Shown here one piece after another: positions 1-8,233 of a DNA stretch of 64,000 bases. This DNA comes from Kaistella yonginensis (GTDB lineage: Bacteria; Bacteroidota; Bacteroidia; Flavobacteriales; Weeksellaceae). Made by a program: the position numbers and the translations under genes. The DNA is taken from the NCBI RefSeq assembly GCF_030409525.1, contig NZ_JAUFQB010000058.1, positions 21,478 to 85,477 on the forward strand, given 5' to 3'. The notes beneath the pieces are model-generated. The model did no database searches and was not told where the DNA came from. It was given only the letters and a program-made list of their open reading frames with translations. Every line of letters begins with the position of its first letter. Positions within the stretch are counted from its first letter, which is position 1.

Positions 1-123
1 CGACTAGTTTTAAATATGTTGATTAGGTTTTAGTTGGTAGGTAATGGGTGATCAATAATAGGCAATCGGGCCTTTTGAACTGCTTGCCTATTTCCAAAGA
101 CGTAAAACCTTCTGCCTATTTAT
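1..123. other. Left-edge intergenic segment with a hairpin
   Basis: No gene is visible. Around 58-66 the bases AATAGGCAA pair with TTGCCTATT around 94-102, giving a hairpin just downstream of the minus-strand Smr gene, so it may act as its terminator. The octamer TGCCTATT occurs a second time at about 114-121. Nothing else can be supported. Confidence 0.4.
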
Positions 124-618
124 TTACCTAAAAAAAACCAATACTGTACCGGATTGATGGTGCAGTATTTCTTTATTTTGAAATTCTATATTGGTTTGGC
201 TTTTCAAAACATCGACTACCATTTGCTGCAAAACACCCTCTCCGATTCCGTGGATGATTTCTAATTTTTTCAGTTTATTTTTACGGCAATAATCAAGGGT
301 CGCCAGCAATTTTTCCTTCTGAAGAAAAAGCCGCTCAAAAGAATTATAATCACCCGGCTTCTTCACCAAATGCTGGAAATGTAAATCCAAAATCAATGGC
401 TTTTTATCGTGCTTTTTAGAAATAAGTTTGGTTGGTTCTCGTTTTTGTACCGTGGAGATTTGATCGTAAATCTCTGCTTGTTGCAGAACCAATTCGGTGG
501 CCTTAAATTCATAAGAAAAACCGTGTTCATCTTCGATCACCACTTTTTCTCCTTTAAAATTTTTAATGGTTCCTTTTAGGTTATCATCAATCACTGAAAC
601 CAAATCTCCTATTTTCAT
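124..618 (-). CDS. Smr-domain (MutS2-like) protein
   Basis: A small cytoplasmic protein of about 164 residues. The second half is an Smr domain: it has the LDLH motif near residue 78 and the HGIGEG motif (HGxGxG) near residue 125, the signatures of the nuclease-like domain found alone or at the end of MutS2. The first 45 residues (KIGDLVSVIDDN...GTIKN) look like a short KOW/SH3-like barrel, as in related Bacteroidetes Smr proteins. I chose the ATG at 618, not the longer frame to 708, because the extra 30 residues are Phe/Tyr/Cys-rich and unlike the family, and the domain begins at MKIGDL. The substrate is not known; Smr domains are described as nicking or endonuclease modules. Confidence 0.8.
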   Translation of the reverse strand: MKIGDLVSVIDDNLKGTIKNFKGEKVVIEDEHGFSYEFKATELVLQQAEIYDQISTVQKREPTKLISKKHDKKPLILDLHFQHLVKKPGDYNSFERLFLQKEKLLATLDYCRKNKLKKLEIIHGIGEGVLQQMVVDVLKSQTNIEFQNKEILHHQSGTVLVFFR

Positions 619-799
619 GCTTTGCATTATTTGGCGAAAATAAGAAAATTGAATGGGATGATCATAAAAGTACGAGCATTGAATAGAAAAGCAAAACACC
701 AATTTCAAGCGTGAAATTTAATTTTTTTTCTTAATAGCATGCTTAAATTTGCATTTAAAAAAGAAATTCATTAAAAATTGAAGATCTCATCAGTACATT

Positions 800-2920
800 T
801 TACTTTGATTTTTTATGGATAAAATGATTTAGCAATAAACGAATTTCATTGAACTCAAAATCATTTGGTAAGGCTCTTTTCCAGTCGTTTAAGGTTTCAT
901 GTGGATTTTTCTTAAACTCTTTCTCAAAAGTTTTAATTTTATCTTTATCGAAAATCCGGGTTAAATCCAATAAACCTTGCTCTGCAAATTTAGCAAGATG
1001 CCCAAAAATAGTTTCGGTTACCAAACCTCTTTCCTTTGCAATTTCAGGAATCGTTTTGCCCTCTTCAAACAACTGAAAAGTTAAAATATGAGAAGGGATT
1101 TTGGCGACTTTTGTAGAAATGGTCATGTTATTTTCGGTATTAAAAAGCGGAACTTCCAACAAATAAACTTTCTTTAAATCATTCAGGTAATCTTCCATAT
1201 CATCCAGAAAAACACGGAAATCTTCGTTGTACTCCTTGAGTCCTTTGGTACCCTTATTTTCGGAATAGAAATCGAGTAATGGTTGAAAAACTTCCAGATT
1301 GATTTTGGTAAAAAAGAAATTAACTGCGCCTTTTGCTTTGGTTTCAATTTCGGTCCACGTTTCATCACCATTGATAAATTTCTGGGTTTTCTGTATCATG
1401 ATTTTATCGAATTTCTGATAAACTTTTCCAAACTCCTCAATTTTAGGCTTGATGTTTTGGTACAAAAAAGCGGCTTTATTTTTATCAAGTGCTTTGCTGG
1501 TTTTGGTTGTTTGGAACCATTTTTCTAAATAATTTTTGAACCACAAACAATCTAATCTGCTGATCACTTTTTTAATGCTGTAATCGTATTTCTCGGTTTG
1601 AAGAATCTCCTCTACTTTTTCATTGGCATTGGTTGCATCCTGAAACTGGGCAACCCGGCGATCTGCAAAAATAACATTCGGTGTAATTTTCGATTTTAGG
1701 ACAATTCCCTCCAAGGTTCGGCAGCGCGAAAGAGCCACATAAACCTGTCCGGAAGCGAAGGATTTTCCGGCATCAATAATCAAACGGTCAAAAGTTAAAC
1801 CTTGTGATTTATGAATCGTCACCGCCCAAGCCAGGCGAATTGGATATTGTTGAAAACTGCCCAGAACATCTTCGGTAATGTTTTTCTCGGCATCTAAGCC
1901 GTATCTTTTTTGTTCCCAAGTTTCTTTCTTTAAGGTAAAAACCTCCTCATCTCCATCGATGAGTACCGTGATTTCTTTTTGATCCAAGCTCATCACTTCC
2001 GCCAATTTCCCGTTGAAATATCGTTTATCACTGCTGGCATCATTTCGAATGAACATGACCTGAGCGCCCACTTTTAGCTGCAACTCTTCTTCATTTGGAT
2101 ATTGATTTTCACTGAAGTTCCCGATAATTTCGGCCGAATAAACGTAGGCTTTTCCTTTAAGGTCGGCCAGTTTTTTCTGATTGATTTCATCGGCCATTCT
2201 GTTGTGAGAAGTCAAATACACATAAGGCTCATCCGTGGGTTCAAAGTCGGGAATATACCGGTCATTCAAGGTATCGAAATCAATATCACCGACTGCTCCA
2301 TCTCGGATATCATTTAAAATATCCAAAAATATTTCATCCTTTTGCCGGTAAACCGTGGTCAGTTCAATGGTGATTAATGGCATTTCTTTTAAAGCATAAC
2401 TTTCAAAGAAAAAGGGTGATTTATAATATTGACCTAAAAAATGCTCATCTCGCACGACGGGTGGAAGCTGGTACAAATCGCCGATAAATAACATTTGAAC
2501 GCCCCCAAATTTCTGCTGATTCCGACGAACAGACCGCAGGGAAAAATCCATCATATCCAACACATCAGCCCGCAACATCGAAACCTCATCGATGATTATA
2601 ATTTCTATTTCGCGCAGCAGTTTAAGTTTGTCTTTTCGGTATTTAAAATGCTGCATTAGATCGGCAATATTATTTCCAAAATTACTGTCGATTCGATCGG
2701 TCGTAGGAATAAATGTTCTCAAAGGAAGCCCAAACATAGAATGTATCGTCACGCCACCTGCGTTGATGGCAGCAATGCCCGTGGGGGCAACTACGATGTG
2801 TTTCTTTTGGGTTTTTTTTACAAATTCGTTGAGAAAAGTTGTTTTTCCTGTTCCCGCTTTTCCGGTCAAAAAGATACTGCGGTTGGTATGTTCGGCTAAA
2901 TTAAAGAGAGATGGGTCCAT
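800..2920 (-). CDS. PIF1/RecD-like SF1 helicase with C-terminal helix-turn-helix domain
   Basis: A 706-residue ATP-dependent DNA helicase. Walker A is GKAGTGKTT (about 20-28), Walker B is DEVSM (111-115), a GDLYQLPPV segment follows near 148-156, and HKSQGLTFD near 372 is the late helicase motif typical of the PIF1/RecD group. The C-terminal 100 residues (about 610-700) carry a helix-turn-helix region with the words IPEIAKERGL and ETIFGHLAKF, matching the HTH_40/RQC-like tail of many Bacteroidetes PIF1-like proteins. The start is the ATG followed by DPSLF, 20 residues before the P-loop. Family members unwind 5'-3' and act in replication-fork or recombination work; the exact role here is inferred. 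It is transcribed alone, with 182 bp to the Smr gene. Confidence 0.85.
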   Translation of the reverse strand: MDPSLFNLAEHTNRSIFLTGKAGTGKTTFLNEFVKKTQKKHIVVAPTGIAAINAGGVTIHSMFGLPLRTFIPTTDRIDSNFGNNIADLMQHFKYRKDKLKLLREIEIIIIDEVSMLRADVLDMMDFSLRSVRRNQQKFGGVQMLFIGDLYQLPPVVRDEHFLGQYYKSPFFFESYALKEMPLITIELTTVYRQKDEIFLDILNDIRDGAVGDIDFDTLNDRYIPDFEPTDEPYVYLTSHNRMADEINQKKLADLKGKAYVYSAEIIGNFSENQYPNEEELQLKVGAQVMFIRNDASSDKRYFNGKLAEVMSLDQKEITVLIDGDEEVFTLKKETWEQKRYGLDAEKNITEDVLGSFQQYPIRLAWAVTIHKSQGLTFDRLIIDAGKSFASGQVYVALSRCRTLEGIVLKSKITPNVIFADRRVAQFQDATNANEKVEEILQTEKYDYSIKKVISRLDCLWFKNYLEKWFQTTKTSKALDKNKAAFLYQNIKPKIEEFGKVYQKFDKIMIQKTQKFINGDETWTEIETKAKGAVNFFFTKINLEVFQPLLDFYSENKGTKGLKEYNEDFRVFLDDMEDYLNDLKKVYLLEVPLFNTENNMTISTKVAKIPSHILTFQLFEEGKTIPEIAKERGLVTETIFGHLAKFAEQGLLDLTRIFDKDKIKTFEKEFKKNPHETLNDWKRALPNDFEFNEIRLLLNHFIHKKSK

Positions 2921-3116
2921 TGGTCAAATTTAAGAAAATTGAAAACAATGCTGATCATGAAAAACACCGTATTTCATTTCAGAAATCCCGGCATCGATTT
3001 GATTTAAAAATAATGAAATTGCTGGATCATCAAGCAGGAGAAATGAAGTAAAAATGAGCGTGATTACAATATTCTAAAAAAGACTGTATTTTTGCATCGA
3101 AAAGAAAATATTTATC

Positions 3117-3578
3117 ATGAGAATTGTCCTAATTATTACGATTTCAATTTTAACCGTTATTTCATGTTCCTCTAAAAAGAAATTTACAGAGGTGGAAACC
3201 TTACCAAAAGACATTGCACTGAAGCCTCATAACCACTTTACCCAGGAAGATGACCAAGCTCAAATGAAGAAGCTCATCAATGAAATTGACTCTCTGATCA
3301 ATACGGAAACGTGCACGGATGCTGCTGAATGGAAATTTTCTGCGATTGGCTCCAAAGCTTGTGGTGGACCCAACTCTTATATTGCCTATCCCGTAAAATT
3401 AGAAAACGCAATTTTGCCAAAAATCGCAGAATTCACCTCAATGCAAAGTGCTTTTAATATGAAGTATGGCTTAATGTCTGATTGTGCCATGGTTCTGCCG
3501 CCAGCCGAAATCAAATGCGACAACGGAAAAGCGATTTTGATTGGCCATCAGTCGGAAGAAAAAGAGGTAGTGGAGTAA
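3117..3578 (+). CDS. Small secreted lipoprotein of unknown function
   Basis: A 153-residue protein. The N-terminus is a lipoprotein signal: a hydrophobic stretch (residues 3-15) followed by VISC, with Cys17 as the likely lipidated residue, so it should sit in the cell envelope. The mature part has four further cysteines (near 63, 77, 122 and 133) that could form disulfides. I recognise no characterised domain; similar short proteins occur as hypotheticals in Chryseobacterium-like genomes. A TATTTTTG -7 box at 3087-3094, 22 bp before the ATG, suggests its own promoter. Confidence 0.7.
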   Translation: MRIVLIITISILTVISCSSKKKFTEVETLPKDIALKPHNHFTQEDDQAQMKKLINEIDSLINTETCTDAAEWKFSAIGSKACGGPNSYIAYPVKLENAILPKIAEFTSMQSAFNMKYGLMSDCAMVLPPAEIKCDNGKAILIGHQSEEKEVVE

Positions 3579-3590
3579 ACTTAAATTATT

Positions 3591-4006
3591 TCATTCTTGA
3601 ACCAATTCATAAATTAACTTATTTTCATTTTTAGAAATGAAAATATAATCTTCTTCTATTTCCGAGTTTTTGGCATTTTCTTTAAAAAATCCTTCGCTAT
3701 TTTCTCGGTATTCTATAAATAAAGTTGGATATTTTTCGATGAGAATATTGATACTATCAGATTTCTCTTTAAATTCTTTTGCCAATCTCAATTTATCATT
3801 GTTTGAAATTTTCAACTCAAATCGTTGGTAAAAATCGCCAATTGCCCATGTTGTTTTATGTTCGACAATTTCGAAATCATCTTTTAATTCAATATTATTT
3901 GGCAGTAAGAGTTCCCGAGCGTTTGCCTTTGAAAAAACAGAAAACCCACTGGAATCCCAATGAACATAATCAATAAAATTGTCGAGAATATAATATCTTC
4001 AATCAT
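3591..4006 (-). pseudogene. Frameshifted small membrane-anchored protein gene
   Basis: The interval reads as one gene only if a one-base shift is allowed. From the ATG at 4006 (6 bp after the stop of the carbonic-anhydrase-like gene) the frame gives MIEDIIFSTILLIMFIG, a good membrane anchor, then fails at a stop near 3884. A second frame is open without any ATG from 3998 to the stop at 3591 and reads YVHWDSSGFSVFSK, then TTWAIGDFYQRFEL, through to KLIYELVQE. The interval is 416 nt, two more than a multiple of three, as expected after one indel. The fusion point would lie around 3955-3985. It could be a true pseudogene, a sequencing error, or a remnant. I do not recognise the family's function. 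Confidence 0.6.
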
Positions 4007-4012
4007 GGATTA

Positions 4013-4528
4013 TCATTCCATATACCAACTCGAATATTTCACGTAATTATTCGCGATCCGCTCTACTTCTCCTTCCAGTAATTCCGCAGAAATATCTTTA
4101 ATTTTTCGTGCGGGTGTTCCGGCCCACACTTCACCCGGTTTAATATGAGTTCCCTGGATCACCACTGAACCGGCACCCACAATCGAGTTGCTTTCTACCA
4201 AACAATCGTCCATTACAATGGCTCCCATTCCGATTAGCACGTTATCCTGAATGGTGCAACCGTGAACGATGGCGTTGTGCCCTATCGAAACATTATCACC
4301 AATGATGAGTGGGAATTTTTCGTAGGTGCAATGCAACATGGCATTATCCTGCACATTTACTTTATCGCCCATTTTAATAAAATGAACATCGCCGCGAATT
4401 ACTGCATTATACCAAATGCTGCATGCTGTTCCCATGGTGACATCGCCAATGATGGTTGCGGTTTCTGCTAAAAAAGTGTTTTCTCCGATTTGCGGAGTTT
4501 TTCCTAATAATTCTTTTATAAGTGCCAT
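4013..4528 (-). CDS. Gamma-carbonic-anhydrase-like left-handed beta-helix protein (YrdA/PaaY type)
   Basis: A 171-residue hexapeptide-repeat protein. Hexapeptide-type turns run from about residue 15 to 140 (IGDVTMG, VIRGDVHF, VNVQDNAML, IGDNVSIG, IGMGAIV, VGAGSVV). The three histidines that bind metal in gamma-class carbonic anhydrases have candidates in AMLHCT, IGHNA and IVHGC. Length and layout match YrdA/PaaY-like proteins, whose in vivo substrate is often unknown; carbonic anhydrase activity is plausible but not certain. The frameshifted gene at 3591-4006 follows 6 bp downstream and is probably co-transcribed. Confidence 0.85.
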   Translation of the reverse strand: MALIKELLGKTPQIGENTFLAETATIIGDVTMGTACSIWYNAVIRGDVHFIKMGDKVNVQDNAMLHCTYEKFPLIIGDNVSIGHNAIVHGCTIQDNVLIGMGAIVMDDCLVESNSIVGAGSVVIQGTHIKPGEVWAGTPARKIKDISAELLEGEVERIANNYVKYSSWYME

Positions 4529-4660
4529 GCTAATTATGCTAATTATGTTAATTTAATAAGTTGCTCATTTCTTGATTTAAGCAAATAAAATAAATCATAT
4601 TGATTTTGGATTTTTTTAATTTAAATAATATTACGCTTATTGACAAGGTCTAATATATCC

Positions 4661-4693
4661 TTGATGAAATCTAAATTCTTATCCGTATTTTTG
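4661..4693 (+). promoter_or_regulatory. Promoter candidate for the Nfu-type gene
   Basis: TTG at 4661-4663, 22 bp, then TATTTTTG at 4686-4693, matching the Bacteroidetes primary-sigma pattern TTG-N17-23-TAnnTTTG. It lies 23 bp before the ATG at 4716. Confidence 0.55.
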
Positions 4694-4715
4694 TACTCAA
4701 ATTTAAGAAATTAAA

Positions 4716-5594
4716 ATGAAACCAATTATTATAGAGCCCACAGAAAACCCAAAAGTAATGAAGTTTGTAGCCGATTACAACTTAATTCCTGGTTCTCTGG
4801 AACTCGATCGAGATTCTGAAATCGCAGAAATCCCTTTAGCACAAAAACTTTTTCAATATCCCTTCGTAGAAAGAATTTTTATCACTGCGAATTTTATTGC
4901 GTTGGCAAAGCAGGATGGCGTAGATTGGGAAAATGTAGTGGAACCGTTAAAAGGAATTATCGCAACAGAATTAGAGGCTAATCCGCGTGTTTATCGTCAG
5001 AAGCAAAAAGAGGAATATATGATTTATGCAGAAATGACCCCAAATCCGATGGTGATGAAATTCGTTTCAAATACCTTGTTGCTTGATGGTTTTATTGAAG
5101 TGAAATCCCGAGAAGAAGCTGTAGATATTCCCTTGGCACAAGCTATTTTTGAAGAATATGATTTTGCCAAAGAAGTTTTTATTTCTGATCATTTTGTCGC
5201 GGTGACCAAAAATGTTTCCGTAGAATGGCATGAAGTAATGGTTTCGGTACGAGGCTTTGTCGCTGATTATCTGCAAAATGGTGGCGTAATTTCTAAGGCA
5301 ACACCGCAGAAACATGCAAGCCCAGCTTCCACAATTATGAACCGAGAATACAATGAAGAGGAGCAGAAGATATCTGATATTTTGAATGAATATGTCGCTC
5401 CTGCAGTGGAAGGCGATGGTGGTAAAATTTCCTTAATGGAATATGATCCAGAAACCAAAACTGCAAAAATGTTATTACAAGGTGCTTGCTCTGGCTGCCC
5501 AAGCTCCACGGCAACTTTGAAAGGTGGAATTGAAAATATCTTAAAACAGTTCTTGCCGGAATTGGTGGAAAAGGTAGAAGCGGTAAATGGTTGA
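4716..5594 (+). CDS. Nfu-type iron-sulfur scaffold/carrier with two N-terminal Nfu domains
   Basis: A 292-residue Fe-S cluster carrier. It has two consecutive Nfu N-terminal domains: residues 1-85 (ENPKVMKFVADY...IPLAQKLF) and about 105-190 (PNPMVMKFVSNT...IPLAQAIF). A C-terminal NifU domain (about 215-285) carries the cluster-binding CSGC motif in GACSGCPSS. The domains are joined by a short linker rich in Ala, Ser and Pro. The protein would act in the cytoplasm, passing [4Fe-4S] clusters to apoproteins. The doubled N-terminal domain is seen directly and is longer than single-headed Nfu proteins of about 200 residues. Ferrochelatase follows after 161 bp containing a repeat, so the genes are probably separate units. 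Confidence 0.88.
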   Translation: MKPIIIEPTENPKVMKFVADYNLIPGSLELDRDSEIAEIPLAQKLFQYPFVERIFITANFIALAKQDGVDWENVVEPLKGIIATELEANPRVYRQKQKEEYMIYAEMTPNPMVMKFVSNTLLLDGFIEVKSREEAVDIPLAQAIFEEYDFAKEVFISDHFVAVTKNVSVEWHEVMVSVRGFVADYLQNGGVISKATPQKHASPASTIMNREYNEEEQKISDILNEYVAPAVEGDGGKISLMEYDPETKTAKMLLQGACSGCPSSTATLKGGIENILKQFLPELVEKVEAVNG

Positions 5595-5651
5595 AAGTTG
5601 AAGAGGGATAAAATTTTTAAACCTGCTCATCTTATAAAAGTGTAACTGAAT

Positions 5652-5746
5652 TGCGCCCCGACTTGAACGGAGCTCTTTTTATAATTACCGCAGGAGCGGG
5701 AGTTATAAAAAAGCGGGAGTGGAAGGCGGATCTAGGCGCCCAAATA
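5652..5746 (+). repeat. Dispersed intergenic repeat, copy 1
   Basis: It begins with TGCGCCCCG and GAACGGAGCTCTTTTT and ends with AAAAAGCGGGAGTGGAAGG and GGCGCCCAAAT. The conserved ends enclose a variable centre that can itself form a stem (TTTTATAA/TTATAAAA). Copies 2 and 3 lie at 9410-9533 (opposite strand) and 22952-23035. It ends 9 bp before the hemH start, so it may form the 5' leader of hemH. Confidence 0.75.
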
Positions 5747-5755
5747 AAAAAATAA

Positions 5756-6784
5756 ATGTCAAAAAAAGGAATTTTATTAGTGAACCTCGGGTCGCCCAAA
5801 TCAACGAAAGTTGAAGATGTAAGGGAATATCTGGATGAGTTTTTAATGGATGAAAAAGTGATTGATTATCGCTGGTTTTTCCGATCACTGCTTGTACAGG
5901 GGATTATTTTAAATACGCGGCCGAAAAAATCTGCAGAAGCCTATAAAACTGTTTGGACAGAGGAAGGTTCGCCGCTCATTTTCATCACGGAGCGGATTAA
6001 AAAGAAACTGGAAAAGTTGGTGGATGTTCCCGTAGAAATCGGAATGCGGTACGCAGAACCCAGTATTGAAACCGGAATGCGCAAGCTGACAGAACTGGGC
6101 GTTTCGGAAATCGTACTCTTCCCACTCTATCCGCAATACGCGATGAGTACCACTGAAACGGTGGTTGAAAAGGCAGAACAGGTGCGCAAAAAACACTTCC
6201 CAAAAATTAAAATCAATTATGTTCAGCCTTTTTACAACCGCGAGATTTATATTGACTGCCTGGCAGAAAGCATCCGCGAGAAATTGCCGGAAACATTCGA
6301 TGCGTTGCAGTTTTCCTATCACGGCGTGCCGGAAAGACATATTTATAAAACCGACCCTACCAACACCTGTAATTTAAACGACTGTTGTTCCCGAGACCAC
6401 AATCCGAGTCATCAGTTTTGCTATAGACATCAGTGTTTTAAGGTGACGGAGGAGGTTATTAAAAAATTGAATTTACCCAAAGAAAAAGTGTTGGTCACTT
6501 TTCAATCCCGTTTGGGAAATGACAAGTGGATGGAACCTTACACGGATGAAACTCTAGAAAATTTAGGCAAAAAAGGAATTAAAAATCTGGCCATTGTTTG
6601 TCCGGCATTTGTATCTGATTGTTTAGAAACTTTAGAAGAAATTTCAGTAGAAGGCAAAGAACAGTTTATGCATGGTGGCGGCGAAGTTTACAATTATATT
6701 CCTTGCTTGAATGATGAAGACCGCTGGATCGAAGTGGTGAAAACCTTGTGTGAGGAAAGACTGCAAGAATTTTACATGGTTTAA
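5756..6784 (+). CDS. hemH: Ferrochelatase
   Basis: A 342-residue enzyme that inserts Fe2+ into protoporphyrin IX in the last step of protoheme synthesis. Family hallmarks are visible: GILLVNLGSP at the N-terminus, the catalytic-histidine region SYHGVPERH near residue 190, and the acidic metal-binding end of the fold, with SRLGNDKWMEPYTDETL around 250-270 and the CPAFVSDCLETLEE segment after it. A Cys-rich loop (CNLNDCCSRDH...HQFC) near 206-222 is typical of many Bacteroidetes hemH proteins. The start is the first ATG, 9 bp after the dispersed repeat. The gene converges on the T9SS plug gene, with a shared terminator between. Confidence 0.95.
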   Translation: MSKKGILLVNLGSPKSTKVEDVREYLDEFLMDEKVIDYRWFFRSLLVQGIILNTRPKKSAEAYKTVWTEEGSPLIFITERIKKKLEKLVDVPVEIGMRYAEPSIETGMRKLTELGVSEIVLFPLYPQYAMSTTETVVEKAEQVRKKHFPKIKINYVQPFYNREIYIDCLAESIREKLPETFDALQFSYHGVPERHIYKTDPTNTCNLNDCCSRDHNPSHQFCYRHQCFKVTEEVIKKLNLPKEKVLVTFQSRLGNDKWMEPYTDETLENLGKKGIKNLAIVCPAFVSDCLETLEEISVEGKEQFMHGGGEVYNYIPCLNDEDRWIEVVKTLCEERLQEFYMV

Positions 6785-6790
6785 CATTAT

Positions 6791-6823
6791 AAACCTTCAA
6801 GGTTTTAGAAACCTTGAAGGTTT
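6791..6823. terminator. Bidirectional terminator between hemH and the T9SS plug gene
   Basis: A perfect 14-bp inverted repeat, AAACCTTCAAGGTT and its complement, with a 5-nt loop, placed between two convergent genes. Thymine/adenine-rich tracts flank it. Confidence 0.8.
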
Positions 6824-6839
6824 GAATTCTTCTTTCAAT

Positions 6840-8051
6840 TTATCTTACAGGCATCCTAAATTCGCCATATCCCAATAAACCATCATAACTTCTGCCGAAA
6901 GGTTGATAATATAAGAAGGCCTGATACAGGTTTTCGGTCTGCCAGAAATTACCGTTGATTTCGCCTAGATTAAGTGATCCATCTGGATTTTTGGTGGCTA
7001 AAATATAGTTATAAAATCCCTGTTTCAAATAAATTTTTGCGATGTACTTTTTTAGGGTTTCATCGTAGATCATCTGGTTTTCTTTGCTGGCTTTAAAATC
7101 ATTAAAACCACCCACCACATAAATATCTTTATCGGTTTTTTCTGAATCTAAGGCGAAATAAACCCAGGAATAATCTGCTTCACGTTCTGCATTTCTTTCG
7201 ATTCCCAAATCATTTCTGCGGAAATAAAAAGCACCATTTACATCGGGTTGGTATTGATAATTCATCGGAAAAGCCCAAACCGAATGCAGATAAGTATAAT
7301 TAATCCCATCAATATTTTCTGCCTGTGCAACCATATCAAAAGGCTGATCCATATTTTTATTATCGAAATAATAAAACTCATTATTACCCGGAAAAGCCAA
7401 ATTCATTTGTTGAAAAAGAATTTTATTACCCAATGTAGAACTTTGTTTTTGGTTATAAACCCCTAAATCCCAGTTGTTATTTTGAATCACATTCAAAGTC
7501 AATGAATTGAGATTTGAACTCATCGTGGGACCATTGCCAATCGCCTGTACTTCTACCCTTTGGTTGATTTTAGGATTTCTTGCATCAGCTGTTCGGGAAA
7601 TATTTAGTGCAACATCAGCACCGGCTTCTACCACACAAAATCGTTTCGTAAAAAGTGGTTTGCTTGGAGAATCCTGATAGATTACCAACTCGAAATTTCC
7701 TGAAATTTTAGGCTGAATTTTGTCATTGGGAAAAGTTAAGGTATAGTTGGTGTAAGCTTGCAGGGTATTAAATGAGTATTGAAACTGATCGATCATCCCG
7801 TTTAAACTGCCATTGGCAAATTCTGTAAAAAATAAGTTATCCTCCTGCCAATTTCTATCGAAATGTTTTAAAGTATAGCGATAGATCGTACTCGAATTCG
7901 ACAAATCATCGAAACGCAAAATCAACTGTTCATTAAATCCAATCACCGGTGTTTCATCGTTGGTTTGTGGATTGAACAATTGTACGCTGCGAATATCCTG
8001 CGCATAGAAATAGGCGCTGACTAAAATCAGGAAGGTTTGTAAATATTTCAT
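6840..8051 (-). CDS. Type IX secretion system plug protein (DUF5103 family)
   Basis: A 403-residue exported protein. The first 17 residues (MKYLQTFLILVSAYFYAQ) form a signal peptide ending at a typical A-Q junction. The body is all-beta in character and carries the family words SVQLFNPQTNDETPVI, IYRYTLKHFDRNW, DNLFFTEFANG and VYFALDSE. Family members cover the periplasmic side of the SprA translocon pore in the type IX system (established for DUF5103, the plug component). The gene stands alone here, as accessory T9SS genes often do. It fits the T9SS sorting signal on the split esterase elsewhere in the window. Confidence 0.85.
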   Translation of the reverse strand: MKYLQTFLILVSAYFYAQDIRSVQLFNPQTNDETPVIGFNEQLILRFDDLSNSSTIYRYTLKHFDRNWQEDNLFFTEFANGSLNGMIDQFQYSFNTLQAYTNYTLTFPNDKIQPKISGNFELVIYQDSPSKPLFTKRFCVVEAGADVALNISRTADARNPKINQRVEVQAIGNGPTMSSNLNSLTLNVIQNNNWDLGVYNQKQSSTLGNKILFQQMNLAFPGNNEFYYFDNKNMDQPFDMVAQAENIDGINYTYLHSVWAFPMNYQYQPDVNGAFYFRRNDLGIERNAEREADYSWVYFALDSEKTDKDIYVVGGFNDFKASKENQMIYDETLKKYIAKIYLKQGFYNYILATKNPDGSLNLGEINGNFWQTENLYQAFLYYQPFGRSYDGLLGYGEFRMPVR

Positions 8052-8125
8052 TGAGACGAAGATAACAATTTTTAGCGAGGTGATATTCTAATGATGTGCT
8101 GATGTGCTGAGGCTGTGATTATGAA

Positions 8126-8160
8126 AAACCCTTTCAGTCTTTAGAAGACCGAAAGGGTTT
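8126..8160 (-). terminator. Terminator downstream of ribB
   Basis: AAACCCTTTC pairs with GAAAGGGTTT, continuing through GTCTT/AAGAC after one mismatch, with a 3-4 nt loop. It lies between the ribB stop and the next minus-strand gene. Confidence 0.7.
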
Positions 8161-8199
8161 ACCGTTGGCAAAAAAAAATGCCCGAAATATTTATTGCCC

Positions 8200-8232
8200 T
8201 ACTTGGCTCTTTTATCTTTTCACTTGGCTCTT
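8200..8232 (+). repeat. 33-bp TACTTGGCTCTTTT element, copy 1
   Basis: Two TTGGCTCTT words separated by a T-rich stretch. A near-identical copy on the opposite strand is at 21434-21466. Both lie just downstream of a gene. Confidence 0.5.
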
Positions 8233-8233
8233 G

